Shown here piece after piece: positions 5,983-13,358 of a DNA stretch of 20,738 nucleotides (its first letter is position 1; each line of letters opens with the position of its first letter). The stretch is from an uncultured Oxalobacteraceae bacterium. GTDB lineage: Bacteria > Pseudomonadota > Gammaproteobacteria > Burkholderiales > Burkholderiaceae. Below the pieces are notes generated by a model that saw nothing but the letters and a program-made list of their open reading frames with translations, did no database searches and was not told the origin of the DNA. The position numbers and the translations under genes were made by a program. The stretch spans positions 1-20,738 of the forward strand of contig CAMLFK010000061.1 of NCBI GenBank assembly GCA_946479255.1, given 5' to 3'.

Positions 5983-8397
5983 TTAAGCGACTGTCAGCTT
6001 CGCCGATTTCAGCTCGACGCTGTTCGGACCCGCATAAATCGTAAAGGTGCCCGGTTCCACTACCCGCTTCATCTCGGTATTGTAGAACCACAGGTCGGCC
6101 GGCTTGATGTCGAAGCTGACGCTCTTCGTCTCGCCGGGTTTGAGGGTGACGCGTTTAAAGCCCTTCAGTTCGAGCAGCGGACGGGTGACGCTGCTGACGT
6201 CGTCGCGCACATAGATCTGCACGACCTCGTCGCCTTCCACCTTGCCGGTATTGGTCACGTTGACCGTGACACGGGTGCTGTCGGCCACGCCCATCATGTC
6301 GGTTGATAACACCGGCGCAGAAATGGTAAAGGTGGTGTACGACAGGCCGAAGCCGAATGGATACAGCGGCTTGGTCGAACCGGAGAGGTAGCCGCGGCGT
6401 GCACTCGGCTTGTGGTTGTAGAAGATCGGCAGCTGGCCCACATTGCGCGCCACCGTGACCGGCAGCTTGCCGCCCGGGTTGGCCCGGCCGAACAGCAGGT
6501 CGGCCGCGGCGTTGCCGGTCTCCTGGCCCAGGTACCAGCCTTCCAGGATGGCGTCGGCGCGCTTGGCGATCAGGTTGATCGACAGCGGACGGCCGTTCAG
6601 CAGCAGCACCACGGTAGGCTTGCCCAGGTCGAAGATGGCCTTGGCCAGGTCGTTCTGCTGGCCCATCAGGTCAAGGTTGTCGCGGTCGCCCAGGTGATTG
6701 TCGGCCCAGGCTTCGCGGCTGGTCTGCTCGTTGTCGCCCAGGACCATGACGATGGTGTCGGCCGACCTGGCCGCTTCCACCGCTTCGGCGATCAGGCGCG
6801 CATTGACTTCCGGCTTGGTGAAGATGACCTCATCGGCGCCCCACTTGTGGCCCTCGGTGATGCGCACGCCTTCGGAATACGCGACCTTGAAGCCCTGGCT
6901 GCGGCCTTCGGCCTCCAGGCCTTCGAGCACCGAAACGATCTTGCGCGGGATATCGGAGTAGCCGCCGATCGGCGTGCTCTTGGCATGGTGGCCCAGCACC
7001 AGCAGGCGCCCCACCTTGGCCGGCTGCAGCGGCAGCAGGCCACGGCTGTTCTTGAGCAGCACCGCGCTGCGGTTGGCGGCGCGGCGCGCCAGTGCCACCG
7101 CATCCGGCGTGGCGGTCAGGCTGTCGGCCAGGGCCGCATCGACGTAGGGCGACTCGAACAGGCCGGCTTCGAACTTGAGGCGCAGCACGCGGCGCACCGC
7201 GGTGTCGATGTCTTTTGTCGTCACGCGGCCGGACTTGACGGACGCAATCAGGGTTTCGTAGGCGGCCGGATCGGGGGTTTCGACATCCACCCCGGCCTTC
7301 AGGGCACGCACCCCGGCATCAAGCTCGGTGGCGGCCAGCTTGTGGCGCGTAACCATTTCCTTGACGGCGAAATAGTCCGACACCACTGCGCCCTTGAAGC
7401 CCCACTCGCCGCGCATGACTTTATTAAGCATCCAGCCGTTGGCATGCGAGGGCACGCCATCGACCTCGTTATACGAAGGCATGACCGCGCTGATGTTGGT
7501 TTCGCGGATGATCTTTTCGAACGGCGGGAAGAAGTCCTCGCGCAGGCTGCGCTCGCCCACATTGGCCGGGCCGGTGTTGGTGCCGTTCTCCGGCTGGCCG
7601 TGGCCGGTCATGTGCTTGAGGGTGGCCAGTACCTTGTTCTTCTTAAGCGGCAGGGTGTCGCCCATGAAGCCGCGCACCGCGGCCTTGCCGATTTCGCCGC
7701 ACACATAGGCATCTTCGCCATAGGTCTCTTCGATGCGGCCCCAGCGCGGGTCGCGCGCCACGTCCACCACCGGCGCCAGCGCCAGGTTGGTGCCACGGGC
7801 GCGCATTTCGCGCGCGGCCACCGAGAACACTTCGGTCACCAGCTCGGTGTCGAAGGAAGACGCCAGGCCGATCGACTGCGGGAAGCTGGTGGCATCGCGC
7901 GCCGCGTAGCCGTGCAAGGCTTCTTCGTGCATCAGCATCGGAATGCCAAGGCGGGTCTGCTCGACCGCCCATTTTTGGGCGGCGTTGACATAATTGGCCG
8001 TCTCCAGGGCATTGCGGTTTTGCTGGCGGCCGTTGTCGCCGGCATTGCCGTCGCTGATGCCAGTCTGGAGGTCGGACGGGCGGGCGATCATGCCCAGGCC
8101 ATACGGAAAGGCCTTGGCCGCGCCGGCGGCGGAAAACTGGTGAGCCGCGTCCTGGACCAGGTGCTTTTTCTGCCACAGGCACTGCAGCTGCATTACTTTT
8201 TCTTCCAAAGTCATGCGGCCCAGCAGATCGTCGATGCGCGCGGCCATCGGCGCGCGGGCATTTTTATAGAGGGGATTGCCCTTGCCGCCGGCTGCCGGGG
8301 CGGCGCTCAAAGCGGTTGCGGGAAACGCGGCAAGGCCGGCGATTCCGCCGGCGGTTGTCAAGCACTGTGTCAGGAACTGCCTGCGTTGAATGGTCAT
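5983..8397 (-). CDS. GH3 family beta-xylosidase/beta-glucosidase, Tat-exported
   Basis: An 804-residue glycoside hydrolase family 3 enzyme that would release xylose from the non-reducing end of xylo-oligosaccharides. The N-terminus has a twin-arginine signal (RRQFL, R5-R6, then a hydrophobic run and ALSAAPA near the cleavage site), indicating folded export to the periplasm. The (beta/alpha)8 domain shows RDPRWGRIEETYGED (206-220), the KH pair K261-H262 in LKHMTGHG, and the nucleophile D341 in GAVVSDYF. The alpha/beta sandwich domain follows (SAVLLKN, MVLGDNE), then a C-terminal fibronectin-III-like domain with PFGFGLSYTTF before it. The start at 8397 has a GAGGAG ribosome site. Xylosidase rather than glucosidase specificity is inferred from neighbours; family 3 motifs do not separate the two. 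Confidence 0.9.
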   Translation of the reverse strand: MTIQRRQFLTQCLTTAGGIAGLAAFPATALSAAPAAGGKGNPLYKNARAPMAARIDDLLGRMTLEEKVMQLQCLWQKKHLVQDAAHQFSAAGAAKAFPYGLGMIARPSDLQTGISDGNAGDNGRQQNRNALETANYVNAAQKWAVEQTRLGIPMLMHEEALHGYAARDATSFPQSIGLASSFDTELVTEVFSVAAREMRARGTNLALAPVVDVARDPRWGRIEETYGEDAYVCGEIGKAAVRGFMGDTLPLKKNKVLATLKHMTGHGQPENGTNTGPANVGERSLREDFFPPFEKIIRETNISAVMPSYNEVDGVPSHANGWMLNKVMRGEWGFKGAVVSDYFAVKEMVTRHKLAATELDAGVRALKAGVDVETPDPAAYETLIASVKSGRVTTKDIDTAVRRVLRLKFEAGLFESPYVDAALADSLTATPDAVALARRAANRSAVLLKNSRGLLPLQPAKVGRLLVLGHHAKSTPIGGYSDIPRKIVSVLEGLEAEGRSQGFKVAYSEGVRITEGHKWGADEVIFTKPEVNARLIAEAVEAARSADTIVMVLGDNEQTSREAWADNHLGDRDNLDLMGQQNDLAKAIFDLGKPTVVLLLNGRPLSINLIAKRADAILEGWYLGQETGNAAADLLFGRANPGGKLPVTVARNVGQLPIFYNHKPSARRGYLSGSTKPLYPFGFGLSYTTFTISAPVLSTDMMGVADSTRVTVNVTNTGKVEGDEVVQIYVRDDVSSVTRPLLELKGFKRVTLKPGETKSVSFDIKPADLWFYNTEMKRVVEPGTFTIYAGPNSVELKSAKLTVA

Positions 8398-8606
8398 GTA
8401 CTCTTGTCTCCTCGTGTGCTTTTTTGTAGACAGCGTCCTGACGATCGAGCACAAGGCTAATTGTCCGACTTGACCAGCAGCGCCGCAATTATGAAATTCA
8501 CCAACTGCGAGAACGTTTCTGGGCAAGAAGATAAGCTGCCCGCCCCCGCTCCCACTCTACCGCCCTCCCTGCTGCACCACTACGGTGCAACATTACAACT
8601 TACTAC
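8398..8606. other. 209-nt gap between lacI-type gene and GH3 gene
   Basis: No credible gene is seen. On the minus strand it carries a hairpin soon after the repressor stop and the GH3 ribosome site (GAGGAG) at its far end. A CATAAT hexamer near the middle is the only -10-like string found, without a good -35. I cannot tell whether GH3 has its own promoter or is read through from the repressor promoter. Confidence 0.5.
8573..8589. repeat. Inverted repeat downstream of lacI-type gene
   Basis: TGCACC (8573-8578) and GGTGCA (8584-8589) pair around the loop ACTAC, starting 17 nt after the repressor stop on the minus strand. There is no T-run, so it is at best a weak terminator or a processing or regulatory hairpin. 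Confidence 0.4.
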
Positions 8607-9701
8607 TCAGCCGGCCGCCAACCTGGTCGGCGGACGCATGCGCGGCGCCGCGTCCGACTGCCGGCGTACCAGCGAAAACTCCATGACAATGTGTTCCGGA
8701 TCCGCCAGCGCACCCTCGCGGCGCGCGCGGATGTGGCGCACCAGCGCCTGCGCCGCGCCTTCGGCCATTTCCGCAATCGGCTGGCGCACGGTCGATAACT
8801 CGGGCCAGATGGTGGTGGCCAGCGCGGTATCGTCGAAGCCGGCCACGGTCAGGTCGCCCGGCACGTCCAGTCCCAGGCGGTGGGCGATCGCCACCACGGC
8901 GGCGGCCATGTCGTCGTTACTGGCGAAGATCGCGGTCGGACGCACGTCCAGGCTAAGCAGGCGCTCGGCCGCGTCCAGGCCGGAACGGTAAGTAAACAGG
9001 CCCTGCTCGATCAGTTCGGGCGCACCCTCGCCGCCTTTCTCGAGAATGGCCGCCTTGAAGCCGGCCAGGCGGCGCGCGCTGGCGCTCTGGTTCGGGTGGC
9101 CGATCACGAAGCCGATGCGCTGGTGACCCAGGGCGATCAGGTGCGAGGTCATGGCGTGCGCGGCCTGGTAGTCGTCGATGCTCACGGCGGACACGCGCGC
9201 ATCGGGCTGGCCGCAAGCCACGGCGACCGCCGGCAGGCCTGAAGCGGCGATCAGCTCGATGATGCCGGGCGCATCGCACAGCGGCGGCGGCAGGATGATG
9301 CCGTCCACACCGTTGGCGATCAGGCGCTCGGTCTGTTCGCGCTCATGTTCGCCGGCCTCGCACTTTTCCACCACCAGCTGCACATTGTTCACGCTCGCCT
9401 GGTTCAACAGGCCGACCAGGAACTCGCTCAGGTAGCCGGCGCTTGGATTGCTATATAAGAAGCCGATGCGGATCGGCTTGGACCCCGCCAGGCGGCGCGC
9501 GGCCTGGTTGGGCGAATAATTCAGGGCGGCGACCGCGGCATAGACTTTGTTACGGGTCTTTTCGCGCACCGACGATTTATCGTTCATCACGCGCGACACC
9601 GTCATCGGCGACACGCCGGCCAGGCGCGCCACATCGGCCATGGTAGGCACTTCAGGGGGCGGCGCGGGGTCGATGGCCATCAGGCCGTTGGTTCGGATCA
9701 T
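8607..9701 (-). CDS. LacI-family transcriptional repressor of the xylan/xylose genes
   Basis: A 364-residue LacI/GalR-type regulator. The helix-turn-helix is at 21-40 and contains the family signature VSPMTVSRVMN. The hinge helix is near 58-68 (SPNQAARRLAG). A periplasmic-binding-like effector domain covers about 74-340, with FASNDDMAAA and VAGFDD typical of the second lobe. The start at 9701 is preceded by AGAAGAG; the first 20 residues are a poorly conserved extension. A good promoter with a GCGC-centred palindrome at its start point lies directly upstream, implying autorepression. Similar palindromes at the divergent GH67 promoter make the xylan genes its likely targets. Function resembles the LacI-type XylR known in Caulobacter, with xylose or a xylo-oligosaccharide as probable inducer; the effector is inferred. 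Confidence 0.9.
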   Translation of the reverse strand: MIRTNGLMAIDPAPPPEVPTMADVARLAGVSPMTVSRVMNDKSSVREKTRNKVYAAVAALNYSPNQAARRLAGSKPIRIGFLYSNPSAGYLSEFLVGLLNQASVNNVQLVVEKCEAGEHEREQTERLIANGVDGIILPPPLCDAPGIIELIAASGLPAVAVACGQPDARVSAVSIDDYQAAHAMTSHLIALGHQRIGFVIGHPNQSASARRLAGFKAAILEKGGEGAPELIEQGLFTYRSGLDAAERLLSLDVRPTAIFASNDDMAAAVVAIAHRLGLDVPGDLTVAGFDDTALATTIWPELSTVRQPIAEMAEGAAQALVRHIRARREGALADPEHIVMEFSLVRRQSDAAPRMRPPTRLAAG

Positions 9702-9738
9702 TTTGCTCTTCTTTTAGTGTGCTTGCGCCATGGTAAAA

Positions 9739-9754
9739 ATGATAGCGCGATCAT
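9739..9754. promoter_or_regulatory. Putative LacI-type operator O1 at lacI-gene start point
   Basis: ATGATAGCGCGATCAT is a 16-base palindrome with only one mismatched pair and a GCGC centre, the form typical of LacI-family operators. It begins 3 nt past the predicted -10 of the minus-strand promoter, so a bound repressor would cover the transcription start. Confidence 0.75.
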
Positions 9755-9757
9755 TAA

Positions 9758-9787
9758 AGTGTAAGTCTGAAATGGGATGGTTGTCAA
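9758..9787 (-). promoter_or_regulatory. Predicted sigma-70 promoter of the lacI-type gene
   Basis: On the minus strand a perfect -35 TTGACA (9787-9782) is followed after 18 bases by TACACT (9763-9758). The start point would fall near 9751, inside operator O1, about 50 nt before the ATG. Confidence 0.65.
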
Positions 9788-9829
9788 ACCTTGTTAGAAT
9801 TTTGTTATACGCAACCAAAAATACGCCAC

Positions 9830-9858
9830 TTGGAATGCCGTAACGCCTATGGCATACT
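9830..9858 (+). promoter_or_regulatory. Predicted promoter of the alpha-glucuronidase/xylanase pair
   Basis: TTGGAA (9830-9835) and CATACT (9853-9858) are spaced by 17 bases. Each matches the sigma-70 consensus at four of six positions. The start point would lie near 9865, within operator O2. A weak promoter of this kind suits a regulated gene; the match is modest. Confidence 0.45.
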
Positions 9859-9862
9859 AAAA

Positions 9863-9876
9863 AGATTGCGCTATCA
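9863..9876. promoter_or_regulatory. Putative LacI-type operator O2 at GH67 start point
   Basis: AGATTGCGCTATCA has the GCGC centre and a right half, GCGCTATCA, identical to the complement of the corresponding half of O1. It directly follows the predicted -10 of the plus-strand promoter. Its centre lies 123 nt from that of O1. Confidence 0.65.
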
Positions 9877-9965
9877 CTAGTTTCGTTTCGACATCATTGC
9901 AGGCCTTGTATTCATGCCAGTTCTCATTCTGGCACAGATGCTGGCCGACATGCTCTTTCGGCAAA

Positions 9966-9979
9966 CGATTGCGCTAACA
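9966..9979. promoter_or_regulatory. Putative LacI-type operator O3 in the GH67 leader
   Basis: CGATTGCGCTAACA shares the ten bases GATTGCGCTA with O2 and lies 103 nt further on, just before the GH67 ribosome site. It could serve as an auxiliary operator for looping or as a roadblock. Confidence 0.55.
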
Positions 9980-10003
9980 AACTCAAACAAAATGGGAGAC
10001 ATG

Positions 10004-12145
10004 ATGTACGCAATCAGACTGTGCATGCTACTGCTGCTCTTGAGCGTCCAAAGCCTCGGCTGGGCTATTGAAGAAGACGGCTACGACCTGTGGCTGCGTT
10101 ATCGCCCGCTGGACGCCGCCGCCCAGGCACCGCTGCGCGCCAACGCCGCCGCCATCGTCCACGCCGGCCCGCGCTCGGCCACCGTCAACGCCGCCATCGA
10201 CGAACTGCAGCGCGCCAGCACCGCCATGCTGGGGCGCCGCGCGGCCGTGATCGACGCGCCGCGCGACGGCGCCCTGGTGCTCGCCACCCCCGCCTCGATG
10301 CCGGCCGTAGCAAAGCTCAAGCTGCCGATGGAATCGCTCGGATCAGAAGGCTACCTGCTGCGCAGCACCCGCCTGCAAGGCAAGCGCGTCACCCTGATCG
10401 CCGCCAACAGCGACATCGGCCTGTTGTATGGCACCTACGCTTTTCTCCGTGCCGCAATAACCGGCGCGCGCCTGGACACGCTGGACCAGCGCGCCGCCCC
10501 TGCCCTGCAACTGCGCGTGCTGAACCACTGGGACAACCTGGACCGCACGGTCGAACGCGGCTACGCGGGCCAGTCGATCTTCGACTGGTGGAACCTGCCC
10601 GGCGTGCGCGAGCGCCGCTATGTCGACTACGCCCGCGCCAACGCCTCGCTCGGCATCAACGGCACAGTGCTCAATAACGTCAACGCCAAGGCCGAAGTAC
10701 TGAGCCCCGCCTTCATCGCCAAGTTCGCCGCGCTGGCCGACGTGATGCGCCCCTACGGCATCAAGGTCTACCTGTCGGTGCGCTTCTCCACGCCGATGGA
10801 ACTGAAAGAGACCAGGACCGCCGATCCGCTCGACCCTGCCGTCGCCGCCTGGTGGAGCGCCAAGGCCAACGAGATCTACCGCGCCATTCCCGACTTTGGC
10901 GGCTTTTTGGTCAAGGCCAACTCCGAAGGCCAGCCCGGCCCGCAGGACTACAAGCGCAACCACGCCGACGGCGCCAACATGCTGGCGCGCGCGCTCGCTC
11001 CCCACAAGGGCGTGGTAATGTGGCGCGCCTTTGTGTACGCCGAAGACAAGCCGACCGACCGCGCCAAGCAGGCCTTCGACCAGTTCAAGCCGCTCGACGG
11101 CGCCTTCGCGCCCAACGTCGTGGTGCAGGTGAAGAACGGGCCGATCGACTTCCAGCCGCGCGAACCGGTACACCCGATGTTCGGCATGCTGCCCAAGACG
11201 CCGCTGATGATGGAATTCCAGATCACCAAGGAGTACCTCGGCTTCTCCACCCACATCGCCTGGCTGGGCGATATGTATGAGGAAGTCCTGCGCAGCGACA
11301 CCCATGTCGGCAAAGACGCCACCGTCGCCCGCATCCTCGCCGAACAGCCGATTTCCGGCATGGCCGGCGTGGCCAACATCGGCCTAGAGCGCACCTGGAG
11401 CGGCTCGCACTTCGACCAGGCCAACTGGTACGCCTACGGCCGCCTGGCCTGGGACCCGCAAGCCTCGGCGCGCGGCATCGCCCAGGAATGGGCCGCCCAG
11501 ACTTTCGGGCCGGATGCGCATGCTACCGGCCAGGTGGCCGACATCCTCACGATGTCGCGCGAAGCCGTGGTGAACTATATGAACCCGCTCGGCCTGCACC
11601 ACCTGATGGGCACCGGCCACCACCACGGCCCGGCGCCATGGGTGGCCGACCTGAAGCGCCCCGAATGGAACCCGGCCTACTACCACCGGGCCGACGCCAA
11701 CGGGATCGGCTTCGACCGCACCGCCAGCGGCAGCAACGCCATCGAACAGTACGCACCCGAATTGGCGCGCCAGTACGCCGACCCGCGCACCATCCCCGAA
11801 AAATACCTGCTGTGGTTCCACCACCTGCCGTGGGACTACAAGATGGCATCCGGCCGCACGCTGTGGGACGAGCTGGTGCTGCGCTACGACTTGGGCGTCG
11901 CTCAAGCCAAAGAAATGCAGCAGCGCTGGGCGGCCTTGAAACCCTTGATCGACGCGCGCCGCCACGACGAAGTGGCCCAGCGCCTGGCGGTGCAGGTCGA
12001 AGAAGCCCAATGGTGGCGTGACGCCAGCGTCGCCTACTTCCAGTCGATCTCAAAGCGTCCGCTGCCCGCTGGCGCCAAAGCACCACCCCTGCCGCTGGAT
12101 GCCTACAAGGCGCGCAGCTTCCCTTACGCCCCTGGCAACGGCTAA
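10004..12145 (+). CDS. aguA: GH67 alpha-glucuronidase, secreted
   Basis: A 713-residue family 67 enzyme that removes 4-O-methyl-glucuronic acid from the terminal xylose of glucuronoxylan oligosaccharides. A Sec-type signal peptide (MYAIRL, then a leucine-rich core, ending near GWA at 19-21) indicates a periplasmic location. The catalytic set is visible: acid E308 in VKANSEGQPGP, and bases D382 in NGPIDFQPREP and E410 in QITKEYLG. Their spacing is nearly that of Cellvibrio GlcA67A. The C-terminal helical dimer domain includes GTGHHHGPAPW and YHRAD. The start at 10004 lies 5 nt after GGGAG (9994-9998); in-frame ATGs at 10001, 9992 and 9914 fit the ribosome site less well. It is followed after 36 nt by the GH10 gene, probably in one transcript under the LacI-type regulator. 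Confidence 0.95.
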   Translation: MYAIRLCMLLLLLSVQSLGWAIEEDGYDLWLRYRPLDAAAQAPLRANAAAIVHAGPRSATVNAAIDELQRASTAMLGRRAAVIDAPRDGALVLATPASMPAVAKLKLPMESLGSEGYLLRSTRLQGKRVTLIAANSDIGLLYGTYAFLRAAITGARLDTLDQRAAPALQLRVLNHWDNLDRTVERGYAGQSIFDWWNLPGVRERRYVDYARANASLGINGTVLNNVNAKAEVLSPAFIAKFAALADVMRPYGIKVYLSVRFSTPMELKETRTADPLDPAVAAWWSAKANEIYRAIPDFGGFLVKANSEGQPGPQDYKRNHADGANMLARALAPHKGVVMWRAFVYAEDKPTDRAKQAFDQFKPLDGAFAPNVVVQVKNGPIDFQPREPVHPMFGMLPKTPLMMEFQITKEYLGFSTHIAWLGDMYEEVLRSDTHVGKDATVARILAEQPISGMAGVANIGLERTWSGSHFDQANWYAYGRLAWDPQASARGIAQEWAAQTFGPDAHATGQVADILTMSREAVVNYMNPLGLHHLMGTGHHHGPAPWVADLKRPEWNPAYYHRADANGIGFDRTASGSNAIEQYAPELARQYADPRTIPEKYLLWFHHLPWDYKMASGRTLWDELVLRYDLGVAQAKEMQQRWAALKPLIDARRHDEVAQRLAVQVEEAQWWRDASVAYFQSISKRPLPAGAKAPPLPLDAYKARSFPYAPGNG

Positions 12146-12181
12146 TACAAAAACAAAACGATATCAACGAGGAGACCCACC

Positions 12182-13321
12182 ATGACCATGAACCGACGCC
12201 AGGCCCTCGGCCTGCTCGCCGCCGCCACCGCCCTGCCCGCCGGTTTCGCATCCGCCGCCAAGGCGGAAGCCAAGGCGGAGCCCACGCTCAAGGACCTCGC
12301 CAAGCGCAAAGGCCTGCGCTTCGGTAACGCCATTGCGAACGCGCCCGACCGCTTCGGCAACGCCGCCTACCGCGCCCTGACGGCGCGTGAGTGCGGCGTC
12401 ATCGTTGCCGAGAACGAAACCAAATGGCAGGCGCTGGAACCGGCGCAGGGCAAATACAACTTCGGCCCGGCCGACGAGATGTTCAAATGGGCCAAGTCGC
12501 AAGGCCTGCAGGTGCGCGGCCACACGCTCGTGTGGCAGCCTGAGAAATGGCTGCCGGGCTGGGTCAACAAGTACGACTTCGGCGCCCAGCCGGCGCGCGA
12601 AGCCGAACGCCTGCTGGCTAAGCATATCAAAACCGTGTGCCAGCACTACGGCCGCGACATCTATAGCTATGACGTGGTGAACGAAGCGGTCGACCCGGCC
12701 GACGGCCTGCTGCGCAAGAACGTCTTCACCGAGCGCCTGGGCGCGGTCGAACAGATCGACCTGGCCTTCCGCACCGCCAAGGAACACGCGCCGCATGCGC
12801 AACTGGTCTACAACGACTATATGCGCGGCGACGCCGGCAGCGCCATGCACCGTGCCGGTGTGATCAAGCTGCTCCAAGCCTTGAAGGCCAAGGGCACGCC
12901 GGTCGACGCGGTCGGCCTGCAAAGCCACATCGGCTCGTGGGACGACGTCAAGGACGGCAAGCAGCAAGCCGTCGAGTGGCGCAAGTTTCTGGATGAAGTG
13001 ACGGGGATGGGATACAAGCTCCTGATCACCGAGTTCGACGTCAACGACCGCGAACTGCCGGGCGATATCGCCAAACGCGATACGGGCGTCGCGGCGCTCG
13101 CCAAGGACTACCTGGACCTGACCCTCAGCTACCCGCAGGTGACCGACTTCCTGCTGTGGGGGATGGCCGACCATGTCAGCTGGCTCAGGACCTGGTACGA
13201 AGCGCCGCGCAAGGATGGCCTGATGATGCGCGGTACGCCGTACGACGAGCAGCTGCGCGCCAAGCCGCTGCGAGCGGCGATCGCCGCATCGTTCAAGACC
13301 ATGCCGATGCGCGTCGCCTGA
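12182..13321 (+). CDS. GH10 endo-1,4-beta-xylanase, Tat-exported
   Basis: A 379-residue single-domain family 10 xylanase without a carbohydrate-binding module. The Tat-like signal NRRQALGLL (R5-R6) is followed by a hydrophobic run and Ala-rich cleavage region near residue 26. The acid/base is E168 in DVVNEAV and the nucleophile is E284 in LLITEFDVND. NETKW, GHTLVW, LQSHIG and LWGMADHVSW give the rest of the substrate cleft. The usual WHxQ after GHTLV reads WQPEKW, a local variation. A GAGGAG ribosome site precedes the ATG. Absence of a binding module and Tat export suggest it cuts imported xylo-oligosaccharides in the periplasm rather than attacking intact xylan, although outer-membrane or extracellular release cannot be excluded. 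Confidence 0.95.
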   Translation: MTMNRRQALGLLAAATALPAGFASAAKAEAKAEPTLKDLAKRKGLRFGNAIANAPDRFGNAAYRALTARECGVIVAENETKWQALEPAQGKYNFGPADEMFKWAKSQGLQVRGHTLVWQPEKWLPGWVNKYDFGAQPAREAERLLAKHIKTVCQHYGRDIYSYDVVNEAVDPADGLLRKNVFTERLGAVEQIDLAFRTAKEHAPHAQLVYNDYMRGDAGSAMHRAGVIKLLQALKAKGTPVDAVGLQSHIGSWDDVKDGKQQAVEWRKFLDEVTGMGYKLLITEFDVNDRELPGDIAKRDTGVAALAKDYLDLTLSYPQVTDFLLWGMADHVSWLRTWYEAPRKDGLMMRGTPYDEQLRAKPLRAAIAASFKTMPMRVA

Positions 13322-13323
13322 AG

Positions 13324-13345
13324 CGCGCGCCAACGTCGGCGCGCG
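13324..13345. terminator. GC-rich hairpin between convergent xylanase and adhesin genes
   Basis: CGCGCGCC (13324-13331) pairs perfectly with GGCGCGCG (13338-13345) around the loop AACGTC. It starts 2 nt after the xylanase stop and lies 13 nt beyond the adhesin stop. No T-run follows on either strand, so it is a candidate bidirectional stem-type terminator rather than a canonical intrinsic one. Confidence 0.5.
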
Positions 13346-13358
13346 ACGTCAGTCTTGC

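Noticed and set aside
6412..8460. 682-codon plus-strand open frame opposite the GH3 gene
   Set aside because: It is antisense to a clearly coding GH3 gene, its protein is Arg/Gly/Ala/His-rich with no family motif, and long antisense frames are expected in DNA of this GC content.
8573..8589. Intrinsic terminator after the lacI-type gene
   Set aside because: The stem is only six pairs and no T-run follows on the minus strand.
9914..10003. Upstream in-frame ATGs of the alpha-glucuronidase
   Set aside because: They lack a ribosome site, span operator O3, and would place extra residues before a well-formed signal peptide.
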